This document shows, piece by piece, positions 42,708 through 51,950 of a stretch of DNA of 64,000 nt. Within the stretch, counting starts at the first letter, position 1. Each line of letters starts with the position of its first letter. Under the pieces are notes generated by a model. It did no database searches. It had not been told where the DNA came from and was given only the letters and a program-made list of their open reading frames with translations. This stretch comes from Sphingobacteriaceae bacterium. GTDB lineage: Bacteria > Bacteroidota > Bacteroidia > B-17B0 > Aurantibacillaceae. The DNA is taken from the NCBI GenBank assembly GCA_002319075.1, contig NVQB01000001.1, positions 5,084,001 to 5,148,000 of the forward strand, read 5' to 3'. Position numbers and translations under genes: made by a program.

Positions 42708-42810
42708 TACCAACAAAAATAGAGGTATAATGCGCTCGGGACGTTTCGATATTTATTAATTCTTAACAAAAGCTGTGTTTATACATTTTAACAAAGTAGT
42801 CTTCATAAAA

Positions 42811-42836
42811 AATGCTCCTAAAAACGGAGCATTTTT
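42811..42836 (-). terminator. Hairpin terminator of the M43 protease gene
   Basis: AATGCTCC (42811-42818) pairs with GGAGCATT (42826-42833) with A and T tracts on the two sides. It lies about 20 bases beyond the minus-strand stop at 42857. Confidence 0.8.
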
Positions 42837-42856
42837 TACTACCTGAAAGCGGTCTT

Positions 42857-44506
42857 TTATTTGGTAAGTACCAGGCGTTTAACGGTTTTTTCAGTGCTGT
42901 TTCCTAATACTACTGAATACACACCGTTTTGATAAGCACTTAAATCAATGTTAATAGTGGGAGAATCAGAAGATGTATAAGCTTTAGTTAGGACCGTTTG
43001 TCCTAAAGCATTGTAAACAGTTATTTGTAGACCTTCAGAGAAATTTCTAAGGCTTGAAACAGTAAATACTCCAGATGTTGGGTTAGGAACCAGGCTCACA
43101 TTAAGGGATGATGCTTTATTAGTTTTAATTCCCGTGCAGTCTTCAGCTCTTGTGGCAAATGTTGCAGTGGTTGATCCCAGACTGTTTGTAGCAATAACGG
43201 TGATTGTATAGTCGCCGCTGGCAGGAAACTGAATACGAGGGGTAGCGTTTGTGCTTGAAGGTGAAAAGGTAACGCCGACCGAAGGCTTTACAACCCAAGA
43301 ATAGGTGGGCGTCGGAGAGCCGTCAGTACCATTTGTAGGAATCCAGCCATCTGAACATACTGAAGCATCTCCAAAAATATCAGCCAGTGGCATGCCTGTG
43401 CATTGTGTTGCGGAGCTTGCGCTCAACAGATTGCGAAAATAACTGTTTGCCAAAGCGGTTTGTATGCGGTCGTTTTGATCTGGCGTAAACATATAGTTGT
43501 AGGCATCATCGGTGTAATCCATAAAATTCATAAACATATCGCCTTCGGTTGATGCGCAAACGTTAGGATGCAAAGGATAACTTGGCCCACCAAAATTCTG
43601 GCCATAAGAACCCCCGTTCTCCCCGCCTTTTTGCGGTGGTGTATCTTCACAATAATCGGTAGCGTCGCAATCACCGGCGGGATTTCCATTTCCATCGCCA
43701 CCGATATGACGAAGTCCAAAATAATGTCCTGTCTCATGTGTTGCTGTTCTGCCCAGGTTATACGGAGCCTGCACGGAGCCTGATGTTCCGAAGGATCTTG
43801 TCCATACCCAAATACCATCATCGCTTCCATTTCCAATATTTGAACTGATACCGTTTAAGCTCGATCCGCCTGGAAAAGTAGCATAACCTAAAATTCCTGC
43901 GTTAACATTTACGTCACTGATCCAAATATTAAAATAGGAAGCTGGATCCCAGATGGTGTTTGCCTTAATAGTACCGTCCATGTATGTTTTAAAGTTGTTC
44001 AAGCTTGAAAACGAGGTAGGATTTGAGGAAGTTATGGTGTTATAATTGACACGGTGGATGCCCGGCTCGTCTAATACATTGCCATCGGGATCAATCTGCG
44101 CGGGACAAAAGGTAATGTTTGTATTAGCCACACCTACTGTAGAAAAACTTGTATTAGCCAGTTGGTAAGAGTTATAACCCATTCCACCAAAATCTTTATT
44201 TAAAACATTGAATTGTGAGTACACTTGCGCTGCAGTTACGTTTGGAAAAGTACCTTTTGCAGCGCCATTATGAATAATGTGTACGATTACGGGAATAGTT
44301 ATAGATACATTCTGCGTTGTTTTATTCGCTGATTTATTTTCTTTATATTCTTTTACTTTTGCGTTAAACCAGGCATCCCAGGCTGCATCTGGCGCAGTGG
44401 TTCCGCAGCCCCGTTTTATCATGAGCGATTCTGATGATGTGTTTTGAGAGCTAACCGATAAGGACAATCCTAATGCTGCAAAAAGTAACTTAAAATTAAA
44501 ATTCAT
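42857..44506 (-). CDS. Secreted M43-type zinc metalloprotease with T9SS tail
   Basis: 549 residues. Signal peptide (1-21), a propeptide-like region, then the M43 (pappalysin/cytophagalysin) catalytic domain with HETGHYFGLRH (His257, Glu258, His261, His267) and the Met-turn MNFMDYTDD. Family features VIVHIIHNG and DEPGIHRVNY precede it. After the protease comes a PKD-like domain (about 375-460; PTPTYSWVVKPSVGVTFSPS) and a type A sorting domain (LVPNPTSGVFTVSS, LSAYQNGVYSVVLGN). It is likely a surface or secreted protease acting on external proteins. All catalytic residues are intact. Confidence 0.92.
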   Translation of the reverse strand: MNFNFKLLFAALGLSLSVSSQNTSSESLMIKRGCGTTAPDAAWDAWFNAKVKEYKENKSANKTTQNVSITIPVIVHIIHNGAAKGTFPNVTAAQVYSQFNVLNKDFGGMGYNSYQLANTSFSTVGVANTNITFCPAQIDPDGNVLDEPGIHRVNYNTITSSNPTSFSSLNNFKTYMDGTIKANTIWDPASYFNIWISDVNVNAGILGYATFPGGSSLNGISSNIGNGSDDGIWVWTRSFGTSGSVQAPYNLGRTATHETGHYFGLRHIGGDGNGNPAGDCDATDYCEDTPPQKGGENGGSYGQNFGGPSYPLHPNVCASTEGDMFMNFMDYTDDAYNYMFTPDQNDRIQTALANSYFRNLLSASSATQCTGMPLADIFGDASVCSDGWIPTNGTDGSPTPTYSWVVKPSVGVTFSPSSTNATPRIQFPASGDYTITVIATNSLGSTTATFATRAEDCTGIKTNKASSLNVSLVPNPTSGVFTVSSLRNFSEGLQITVYNALGQTVLTKAYTSSDSPTINIDLSAYQNGVYSVVLGNSTEKTVKRLVLTK

Positions 44507-44661
44507 TGATCTTAAAAAAATTAGTGTGATTAATTTCGGAGATTTAAGGCAATTTACAACTTTAAGGCTGAGATTACAAAAAGAAACCGACGTACTGCGG
44601 TATTATTGCGATAAACTGGTTGATCTTGCGTTTTTTTATTCGCTACTTTTTAAGCGCTGGG

Positions 44662-45205
44662 TGCATGGTTCTCGACTACGCTCGAACTGACATCGACTAC
44701 GCTCGAACTGACATCGACTACGCTCGAACTGTTCTCGACTACGCTCGAACTGACTTTGGCTGTGCTCGAAGTGACATTGGCTGTGCTCGAAGTGACATTG
44801 GCTGTGCTCGAACTGTTCTCGACTACGCTCGAACTGACATTGGCTGTGCACAGGCTGGCCTTAACATCCACTGGATGTTAATCCTGCTTGAACTGTTCTC
44901 GACTACGCTCGAACTGACATCGACTACGCTCGAACTGTTCTCGACTACGCTCGAACTGACTTTGGCTGTGCTCGAAGTGACATTGGCTGTGCTCTAACTG
45001 ACATTGGCTGTGCTCAGGCTGGCTTTAACATCCACTGGATGTTAATCCTGCTTGAACTGTTCTCGACTACGCTCGAACTGACATCGACTACGCTCGAACT
45101 GTTCTCGACTACGCTCGAACTGACATCGACTACGCTCTAACTGACATTGGCTGTGCACAGGCTGGCCTTAACATCCACTGGATGTTAATCCTGCTCGAAG
45201 TGACA
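44662..45205. repeat. Array of about 21-bp TCGA-rich repeats with embedded hairpins, array 1
   Basis: About 540 bases of contiguous degenerate units such as CTCGACTACGCTCGAACTGA and TTGGCTGTGCTCGAAGTGAC, about 21 bases each. Within it a perfect palindrome of arms TTAACATCC and GGATGTTAA around ACT occurs three times, at 44861-44881, 45025-45045 and 45168-45188, each in the same larger context (GGCTGGCCTTAACATCC ... GTTAATCCTGCT). Units abut without unique spacers. Frames through it give only repeat-encoded peptides, so no gene is called here. Confidence 0.85.
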
Positions 45206-45322
45206 TATTACGAATTTTTCGCTACAATATATTTTTCCAGGTAATTCTGTAAAAAAAATGTCTTTTTGGAGTGGTCTTTTTTTCGAATTTAAATTAGGTT
45301 TACGCCCGGAAAAATACTTCTT

Positions 45323-46402
45323 ATGATTGGTGAAGATCACGTGAAAAAGCTGGCAAAATGGTTGGCGAGGTTCAGGCGCTACACGGTTACCTATAAAAAG
45401 GGAGCATATCATTTGTACAATTTGTTTAATTCCCCCCAAACCATGCTTGATAGCTTTGAGAATACCCCTTTTTGCCATCATGATAAAGTAAAAAAGACAC
45501 AGGTGTCGGATACCATGTTTTTGAAATCAATGAATTACTACTGCAATCCCGAAGATGAGTTGTGGGTATTTATGTCGCACCTTTACTTTAAAAAAAACGT
45601 GTCCATGGTAAACCTTTACGATAGAGATTTACCGGTTGAATATCATTTCCTCAATATTCACATTAAAGAAAAAAGTATTGCCAGCAAGTCCTTAATTAAT
45701 GGCTTGCTTCTTACAGATAGAACCTGGTCAATGTTCAAGGCTGGTCATGCTATTACCGAATTTCATTTTAAAGAATCTACCGAAAAAAACATAACCATTT
45801 TTTTCACTAGCCGTTGGCTTGAAAAACAAAAGCAAAAGCATCCGCATTTCAAAAACAGTAAATTCAGTGATTTTTTTGAGTCGCCCAATACCTATATGTT
45901 GCTGGAAGAGCAAAGCACCATTTACGATCATATACATGAACACATGATGCGCTTATCTGAAGAAAATTCAGATGGTAAAAACACCAGAAGCATTAAAAAT
46001 CATGCGTTCGAAATCATTGAGAATTTTATTGTAAAAACCAACCGTGAGCTTATAGCGCAGGGGCACTTTAATTTGAATGACAAAGATCGCAAAAACATAC
46101 AGCGTGCAGAGCAATTCTTAAACGAAAAATTATTCGGCGAATTTCCAGGCATCGATACTATTGCAAAGAAAATAGGCATATCTCCTACTAAGCTCAAAAA
46201 CGACTTTAAATGTATTCATGATACGAGTCTCTATAAATATTTCAGTGACCAACAAATGAAGGCGGCACATCAACTTATTACCCAAAAAAAACTTCAGGTT
46301 AAAGATGTTGCAAAACTGCTGGGATACGAGAACCCAAGTAAGTTTTCGGCTGTATTTAAAAAGAAATTTGAAGTGACACCTTCTGATTTAATGTTGCAAT
46401 AG
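45323..46402 (+). CDS. AraC-family transcriptional regulator (second)
   Basis: 359 residues with a C-terminal AraC-type double helix-turn-helix (about 265-358; EFPGIDTIAKKIGISPTKLK, QVKDVAKLLGYENPSKFSAV, FKKKFEVTPSDL). The N-terminal about 250 residues include DELWVFMSHLYFKKNVSMVN and a possible cupin-like section; the ligand is unknown. Internal ATGs at 45443, 45512 and 45527 could be the true start. It lies directly after repeat array 1 and ends shortly before the promoter region of the LamG adhesin, which is the natural candidate target. Confidence 0.85.
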   Translation: MIGEDHVKKLAKWLARFRRYTVTYKKGAYHLYNLFNSPQTMLDSFENTPFCHHDKVKKTQVSDTMFLKSMNYYCNPEDELWVFMSHLYFKKNVSMVNLYDRDLPVEYHFLNIHIKEKSIASKSLINGLLLTDRTWSMFKAGHAITEFHFKESTEKNITIFFTSRWLEKQKQKHPHFKNSKFSDFFESPNTYMLLEEQSTIYDHIHEHMMRLSEENSDGKNTRSIKNHAFEIIENFIVKTNRELIAQGHFNLNDKDRKNIQRAEQFLNEKLFGEFPGIDTIAKKIGISPTKLKNDFKCIHDTSLYKYFSDQQMKAAHQLITQKKLQVKDVAKLLGYENPSKFSAVFKKKFEVTPSDLMLQ

Positions 46403-46532
46403 ACTATTGCAACGAATAGTTCTGTACCAAGTAAATGTTAAGCTCACCTTCCTGTTAATTTTTTCCGCATTCAGATTTTCACTCTGGTTAAATTATGTCT
46501 TATCGGAGCAGCGGTATTTTAGACTCATAACT

Positions 46533-46540
46533 TACTTTTG
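46533..46540 (+). promoter_or_regulatory. Likely -7 box of the LamG adhesin gene
   Basis: TACTTTTG fits TAnnTTTG and lies about 32 bases before ATG 46572, supporting that start over an upstream in-frame ATG at 46407. Confidence 0.45.
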
Positions 46541-46571
46541 CGCAAACCAAAATAAAAAAAATAAAATAGAC

Positions 46572-49328
46572 ATGCTTGACAACTTATTTAAACTCTATAA
46601 AGCTATTTGCATAGTAGCTTTACTTGCATTTACCCACACAATTAGAGCCCAGGCCGGGGCGGCTCTTAATTTCGATTCAGGCGGAAGTGCAGATAACATT
46701 TTATTGCCACAAGCAATAAGCACAAACTATTTAGTAGGCAATAATAAAATCACTGTGGAAGCCTGGGTAAGACCTACATCCGTGACTGGACTTGGCTGTA
46801 TAGTTGGTAATTATGGCACGCCTTTTAACCAGGTACAGTTTATGTTAAGGAGAGACTATTCCTATTATACCTTCTCAATTGGTTCGGGGGTAGGAACAAC
46901 GTCGTCGCCAGCAGGTACAGCCCTGGGTACTGCAAGCACTAACGTTTGGCAACATGTTGCCGCGACTTACGATGGAACCTTAATTTCGATTTACATAAAT
47001 GGGGTTTTAAGTGGAAGTGCCGTGGGCAGTTACACTTTTGCGGCAACTACAAATTCTATTATTCTAGGCACCAACTCCATTAGCGAAAGTTTCGATGGAG
47101 ACATTGACGAAGTGCGAATTTGGAATACCTCAAGAATGCAATGTGAAATTAGTTCGTTTAAAGACTGTGAGATCCCGACTTCCTATACCAATTTAATTGC
47201 CAACTACCATTTTAATCAGGGCTTAGCTTCAGGCAGCAATTCAACAGTAACCACATTGGTGGATGCTTCTGGAAATTTATTTAGCGGAACATTAAACACT
47301 TTTTCTCTTACGGGTTCCACTTCCAACTGGGTTGGTACAGGTGGGGTTGTTTCAGGTGCTACCACAACATTAGCGCCAATCAGCATTAGCATTACCGCTA
47401 GTCCTTCGTTAACCGTTTGTTCAGGTAACACACTTACCTTAGCCGGCGCTGGGGCTACTAATTATACATGGACCGGAAGTATTTCAAACGCAGCAGCATT
47501 TACCCCAACAGCGAATAACACTTACAGCGTTATAGGAACAAATACACTTACTGGTTGCAGCAATAGTGCTGTGGCAACAGTCTCTGTAAAAACTTCACCA
47601 AGCATCACTGTAAATAGTGCTACAATTTGTTCAGGCAGCTCGGTGACCATTACCCCGGTTTCCACTGGTATCAATGCTTTTAACATCACTGGTGGCAATT
47701 TCACAGTAACGCCATCTACAACCACTTCTTATTCTGTAACTGGAACCGGAACTAATGGCTGTGTAAGTTCTAATACTGCCGTATCAACTGTTTCAGTTAA
47801 TACAACGCCAACTATTACCGTAAACAGCGCTACTATCTGTTCAGGCAATTCTGTGACCATTACGCCGGTTTCCCCGGTTATCACTGCTTTTAACATCACT
47901 GGTGGTAGTTTCACTGTGACGCCATCTACAACCACTTCTTATTCTGTAACCGGAACCGGAACTAATGGCTGTGTAAGTTCTAATACTGCCGTATCAACTG
48001 TTTCAGTTAATACAACGCCAACTATTACCGTAAACAGCGCTACTATCTGTTCAGGTAATTCTGTGACCATTACGCCGGTTTCCACTGGCATCACTGCTTT
48101 CTACATCACTGGTGGTAGTTTCACTGTGACGCCATCTACAACCACTTCTTATTCTGTAACCGGAACCGGAACTAATGGCTGTGTAAGTTCTAATACTGCC
48201 GTATCAACTGTTTCAGTTAATACAACGCCAACTATTACCGTAAACAGTGCTACTATCTGTTCAGGTAATTCCGTGACCATTACACCGGTTTCCACGGGTA
48301 TCACTGCTTTTAACATCACTGGTGGTAGTTTCACTGTGACGCCATCTACAACCACTTCTTATTCTGTAACCGGAACCGGAACTAATGGCTGTGTAAGTTC
48401 TAATACTGCCGTATCAACTGTTTCAGTTAATACAACGCCAACTATTACCGTAAACAGTGCTACTATCTGTTCAGGTAATTCCGTGACCATTACACCGGTT
48501 TCCACGGGTATCACTGCTTTCAACATCACGGGTGGTAATTTCACGGTGACGCCATCAACAACCACTTCTTATTCTGTAACGGGAACGGGCACCAACGGTT
48601 GTGCAGCGTCTAACACTGCAGTAAGCACCGTTTATGTAAATGCTAATCCCACTATTACTGTAAACAGTGGTACCATCTGCGCAGGTCAATCATTTACCAT
48701 AGTTCCAGCAGGCGCAAATACTTACACGATCCAGGGAGGAAGCACGGTTGTAAATCCCACTATCATGACTTCTTATACCGTAACCGGGGTGAGTAGTTTA
48801 GGTTGCTTAAGTACAAATACGGTAACAAGTCACGTACACGTAAATACACTACCGGCAGTAAATGCCGGCAGCGGGAAAATAACTATTTGTAAAGGGGAAT
48901 CTACAATCCTTAGTGCAGATGGAGCATTGACGTACGTTTGGAGTACTTCAGAAAATACAAATACGATCAGTATTTCACCAACCATCACAACTATATATAC
49001 GGTTACTGGTACTGATGCAAATGGTTGTGTTAATACATCTACAGTGTCACAGGACGTTTCTGAGTGCACGGGCATTGAAAACCGTTCTCAATTAAGTTCT
49101 TCAGTAAAAATATTTCCTAATCCTTCCACAGGTGCTTTCACAACTCAGTTTGAATTTGAAGGGACTAAAGAAATTTTGATCTTGAATGAAATTGGTCAAA
49201 CGCTTGAAATACGATCTACTGAAAATCAATCTGAGACCTTTGACATAACAAAACATGGGAATGGCATTTATTTTATCAAAGTAAGAAGTAATGTCGCTTC
49301 AGGCAATTTCAGAGTTATTGTACAATAA
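46572..49328 (+). CDS. T9SS type A LamG adhesin with 70-residue tandem repeats
   Basis: 918 residues from ATG 46572 (MLDNLFKLYKAICIVALLAF). Order: signal peptide (1-27); LamG/concanavalin domain (about 30-210; ITVEAWVRPTSVTGLGCIVG, WQHVAATYDGTLISIYINGV, DGDIDEVRIWNTSRMQCEIS); one Ig-like unit; five near-identical 70-residue units (TITVNSATICSGNSVTITPV and following); two diverged units; a type A tail (IFPNPSTGAFTTQF, HGNGIYFIKVRS). It is likely an outer-surface adhesin, with repeat number setting stalk length. Upstream in-frame ATG 46407 is rejected because it precedes the -7 box and signal peptide. Confidence 0.87.
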   Translation: MLDNLFKLYKAICIVALLAFTHTIRAQAGAALNFDSGGSADNILLPQAISTNYLVGNNKITVEAWVRPTSVTGLGCIVGNYGTPFNQVQFMLRRDYSYYTFSIGSGVGTTSSPAGTALGTASTNVWQHVAATYDGTLISIYINGVLSGSAVGSYTFAATTNSIILGTNSISESFDGDIDEVRIWNTSRMQCEISSFKDCEIPTSYTNLIANYHFNQGLASGSNSTVTTLVDASGNLFSGTLNTFSLTGSTSNWVGTGGVVSGATTTLAPISISITASPSLTVCSGNTLTLAGAGATNYTWTGSISNAAAFTPTANNTYSVIGTNTLTGCSNSAVATVSVKTSPSITVNSATICSGSSVTITPVSTGINAFNITGGNFTVTPSTTTSYSVTGTGTNGCVSSNTAVSTVSVNTTPTITVNSATICSGNSVTITPVSPVITAFNITGGSFTVTPSTTTSYSVTGTGTNGCVSSNTAVSTVSVNTTPTITVNSATICSGNSVTITPVSTGITAFYITGGSFTVTPSTTTSYSVTGTGTNGCVSSNTAVSTVSVNTTPTITVNSATICSGNSVTITPVSTGITAFNITGGSFTVTPSTTTSYSVTGTGTNGCVSSNTAVSTVSVNTTPTITVNSATICSGNSVTITPVSTGITAFNITGGNFTVTPSTTTSYSVTGTGTNGCAASNTAVSTVYVNANPTITVNSGTICAGQSFTIVPAGANTYTIQGGSTVVNPTIMTSYTVTGVSSLGCLSTNTVTSHVHVNTLPAVNAGSGKITICKGESTILSADGALTYVWSTSENTNTISISPTITTIYTVTGTDANGCVNTSTVSQDVSECTGIENRSQLSSSVKIFPNPSTGAFTTQFEFEGTKEILILNEIGQTLEIRSTENQSETFDITKHGNGIYFIKVRSNVASGNFRVIVQ
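47611..48660 (+). repeat. Five tandem 210-bp repeats inside the adhesin gene
   Basis: Units begin at 47611, 47821, 48031, 48241 and 48451, exactly 210 bases apart, and are nearly identical at the DNA level; the central units share most synonymous positions. A diverged sixth unit begins at 48661. Copy number is likely to vary by recombination or slippage. Confidence 0.93.
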
Positions 49329-49360
49329 AAGGGATCTAAATTCATTTAAATAGACAAGAG

Positions 49361-49388
49361 AGGCCTCAGCAATGTGGCCTTTTCTTTT
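49361..49388 (+). terminator. Hairpin terminator of the LamG adhesin gene
   Basis: AGGCC (49361-49365) pairs with GGCCT (49376-49380), followed by TTTCTTTT, about 33 bases after the stop. The stem is short. Confidence 0.6.
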
Positions 49389-49455
49389 GATTTAATTCTG
49401 GTAGAAAACATCGCATCCATTTTTTAAATATTTACATGACACACTTTTTATGACC

Positions 49456-49690
49456 CGCTCGATGCATCTCGACTGTGCACTAGCTGGCCTTAACATCCAC
49501 AGGATGTTAATCCTGCTCGATGCATCTCGACTACGCTCGATGTGACAGTCTGAATTGCTCGATGTGACAGTTGAGTGTGCTCGATGTGACAGTTGGCTAG
49601 GCTCGATGTGACAGTCTGAATTGCTCGATGAGGCAGTTGGCTAGGCTCGATGTGGCATTGCATGATCTTGAATAGGCTCGGGTTGAACGC
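49456..49690. repeat. TCGA-rich repeat array 2
   Basis: About 235 bases of units like GCTCGATGTGACAGTTGGCT and CTCGACTACGCTCGATGTGA. It contains the same hairpin (arms TTAACATCC and GGATGTTAA, here around ACA) at 49490-49510 in the same orientation and context as array 1. Nothing coding is visible in the rest of the 443-base interval 49329-49771. Confidence 0.8.
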
Positions 49691-49740
49691 AAAACTTTAT
49701 ATTGATTTTGATGGAGCCAATACAATGCACTCAAAAAAAA

Positions 49741-49762
49741 AGAGCTTCCGTTGAGAAGCTCT
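49741..49762 (-). terminator. Rho-independent terminator of pruA
   Basis: AGAGCTTC (49741-49748) pairs with GAAGCTCT (49755-49762); the minus strand then reads a run of nine T. It is 10 bases beyond the stop at 49772. Confidence 0.88.
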
Positions 49763-49771
49763 TATCTGTGT

Positions 49772-51403
49772 TTAATCTGCCTGTAAAAAAGGATACTTAT
49801 AATCTACTGGCGGTACAAAGGTTTCTTTAATGGTGCGTGGAGAAACCCAACGCAATAAATTGATTTTAGCTCCGGCTTTATCATTGGTTCCGCTACCTCT
49901 GGCTCCTCCAAAGGGTTGCTGACCAACAACAGCTCCGGTACATTTATCATTGATGTAAAAATTACCAGCAGCGTTGCTTAATTTTTTGGATGCTAATTCA
50001 ATAGCGTAACGGTCTGTAGCTAATATAGCTCCAGTTAAGGCGTAAATAGATGTGCTATCAACAAGCTCTAATGTCTCTTCAAATTTATTTTCATCGTAAA
50101 CGAAGATTGTTAGAACCGGACCAAACAATTCTTCGCACATGGTTACATAGTTTGGATCTTTGGTAACAATGATCGTTGGCTCAATGAACCAGCCTTTGCT
50201 CTTATCGTAATTTCCACCGGCAATAACTTCTACGTTGCTATCTTTTTTAGCAGCATCGATGTATTTTGCTAGCTTATCGAAACTCTTTTCGTCAATAACT
50301 GCGTTGATAAAGTTGGTAAAATCTTCTGTAGGTCCCATTTTCATAGACTTAAGATCAGCCAACACAAAGTCTTTTACTTCAGGCCATAAATTCGTTGGAA
50401 TATAGGCACGGGAAGCGGCAGAGCATTTTTGTCCCTGGTATTCAAAAGCTCCACGCGAAATAGCTACTGCTAAAGATTTCGCTTCAGCCGATTTGTGAGC
50501 CATAATAAAATCTTTACCGCCCGTTTCGCCCACTATACGTGGATAGGACCTGTATTTATGAATGTTATTTCCGATAGTTTGCCAGATGTTTTGGAAAACT
50601 TCTGTGCTTCCGGTAAAGTGGATACCAGCAAAGTCTTTGTGGTTAAAAATCACTTCGGCCGCATCGGGACCACTAGGATAGATTAAATTGATTACACCAT
50701 CCGGCACACCAGCTTTTTTGAAAACTTCCATTAATACGTTAGCGCTATAAACGGCAGTATTACTGGGTTTCCAAACTACAACGTTACCCATCATGGCACA
50801 GCTGCTTGGTAAATTTCCTGCAATGGCCGTAAAATTAAATGGTGTAAGTGCATAAACAAATCCTTCCAAAGGTCTCCATTCTAAACGGTTCCAGACTCCA
50901 GGTGAAGAAATAGGTTGTTCAGAATAAACTTCGGTCATGTACTGCACATTAAATCTCAAGAAGTCAATGATCTCACAGGCACTGTCGATCTCTGCCTGGT
51001 AAACGCTTTTACTTTGTCCCAGCATTGTAGCGGCGTTCATTTTAGCACGGTAAGGACCGGCAATTAGTTCAGCAGCTCTTAAAAAGATACTGGCGCGGTG
51101 TTCCCAGCTTAAAGCAGCCCATTTTTCTTTTGCGGCTAAAGCGGCATCAATTGCCTGCGTTACATGGTTTTTATCGCTTTTGTGAAAATGTCCAAGTACA
51201 TGCTGATGATCGTGCGGCGGATAGATGCGGACGGTTACGTTGCTTTCAACCTCCTTGCCACCAATGTGCATTGGAATGTTAGTTTTTACGCTACGTAATT
51301 CTTTTAGCATAGCTTGTAATTCCTTGCGCTCCGGACTTCCAGGTGCATAATTTTTAATGGGTTCGTTAACCGCTACGGGCACTTTATAAATTCCTTTTGG
51401 CAT
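49772..51403 (-). CDS. pruA: L-glutamate gamma-semialdehyde (P5C) dehydrogenase
   Basis: 543 residues of the aldehyde dehydrogenase superfamily, P5CDH branch, which oxidises glutamate semialdehyde to glutamate with NAD in proline and arginine breakdown. Catalytic residues are in place: Asn190 (TPFNFTA), Glu293 (VGETGGKD) and Cys327 (GQKCSAASR). The N-terminal IGGKEVESNVTVRIYPPHDH and C-terminal GQQPFGGARGSGTNDKAGAK with INLLRWVSPRTIKETF are characteristic. It is monofunctional (no PutA proline dehydrogenase part). It stands alone. Confidence 0.95.
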   Translation of the reverse strand: MPKGIYKVPVAVNEPIKNYAPGSPERKELQAMLKELRSVKTNIPMHIGGKEVESNVTVRIYPPHDHQHVLGHFHKSDKNHVTQAIDAALAAKEKWAALSWEHRASIFLRAAELIAGPYRAKMNAATMLGQSKSVYQAEIDSACEIIDFLRFNVQYMTEVYSEQPISSPGVWNRLEWRPLEGFVYALTPFNFTAIAGNLPSSCAMMGNVVVWKPSNTAVYSANVLMEVFKKAGVPDGVINLIYPSGPDAAEVIFNHKDFAGIHFTGSTEVFQNIWQTIGNNIHKYRSYPRIVGETGGKDFIMAHKSAEAKSLAVAISRGAFEYQGQKCSAASRAYIPTNLWPEVKDFVLADLKSMKMGPTEDFTNFINAVIDEKSFDKLAKYIDAAKKDSNVEVIAGGNYDKSKGWFIEPTIIVTKDPNYVTMCEELFGPVLTIFVYDENKFEETLELVDSTSIYALTGAILATDRYAIELASKKLSNAAGNFYINDKCTGAVVGQQPFGGARGSGTNDKAGAKINLLRWVSPRTIKETFVPPVDYKYPFLQAD

Positions 51404-51950
51404 ATCTATTTATTTCGAGTTGTTTATTTATTATTTCGGGTTAGGGCCGATTTAAAAGAGTTCAAAGATACTATCTTTAGTGAAATTTTGAGGCATATTA
51501 GGAATTTTTAGTGTTGGTTTTCTAGTACAGGAAGGTTGCCGCTCCCGATAGCTATCGGGACTCGGATTTCAATCATCCAGGGTGGCGTTCACGCTGATTG
51601 CCCAGATAACACTGATCTTTGTGCCTGTGGTTGCCGCTGATTGCACCAATCTGTGCGCCTAAAATTAACGGAACTGATAACCATCGGGATCGCTTGTAGC
51701 GAACTGATGGATTTAGCAGAACTTTATGCCTAGTTTGACGCTGATCGCACACATATCGCTGATCAAAACCGCGGAAAAAAATGAAACAGATAAAATCGCC
51801 TTTGGCGATTTATTGGATTACAAAGATTTTATGAAATTTTAAAAGGTGCAAACTTTTTTCATGACGGGTCAAAAAATAATCGGCGAAATCTGTGCAATCT
51901 GTGGCAAAAAATGCCGTGTGTATTTGTTTTGTGTGTAGCTTTGTGCCGCT
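51404..51950. other. Gene-free interval with dispersed short repeats
   Basis: No protein-coding frame was recognised in these 547 bases. It holds the 16-bp palindrome CCCGATAGCTATCGGG (51546-51561), several degenerate copies of the CGCTGATTGC/ATCTGTGC type of small dispersed repeat (about 51590-51770 and 51880-51910), and a hairpin AAATCGCC/GGCGATTT (51793-51811). These look like decayed genome-wide small repeats. Confidence 0.55.
51936..51943 (+). promoter_or_regulatory. Possible -7 box at the RND exporter start
   Basis: TAGCTTTG fits TAnnTTTG and ends 7 bases before the ATT at 51951, where the exporter frame seems to begin. A good -33 TTG is not visible. Confidence 0.35.

Noticed and set aside
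44620-44997. Open frames on both strands through the TCGA repeat array (repeating DYARTDI-like or FERSR-like peptides)
   Set aside because: They are translations of a 21-base (multiple of three) repeat and have no domain, signal or conserved start; the DNA repeat explains them.
44662-45205. Possible CRISPR array
   Set aside because: Units of about 21 bases abut directly without unique spacers of constant length, and no cas genes are nearby.
46407-46571. N-terminal extension of the LamG adhesin
   Set aside because: It precedes the probable -7 box and would bury the signal peptide starting at 46572.
47522-48565. Several 67-68-codon antisense frames at 210-base spacing
   Set aside because: They are shadows of the tandem repeats of the adhesin on the other strand.
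51546-51561. CCCGATAGCTATCGGG as a specific operator
   Set aside because: This palindrome type is a common dispersed repeat in Bacteroidota and here lies among other decayed small repeats; no regulator is linked to it.
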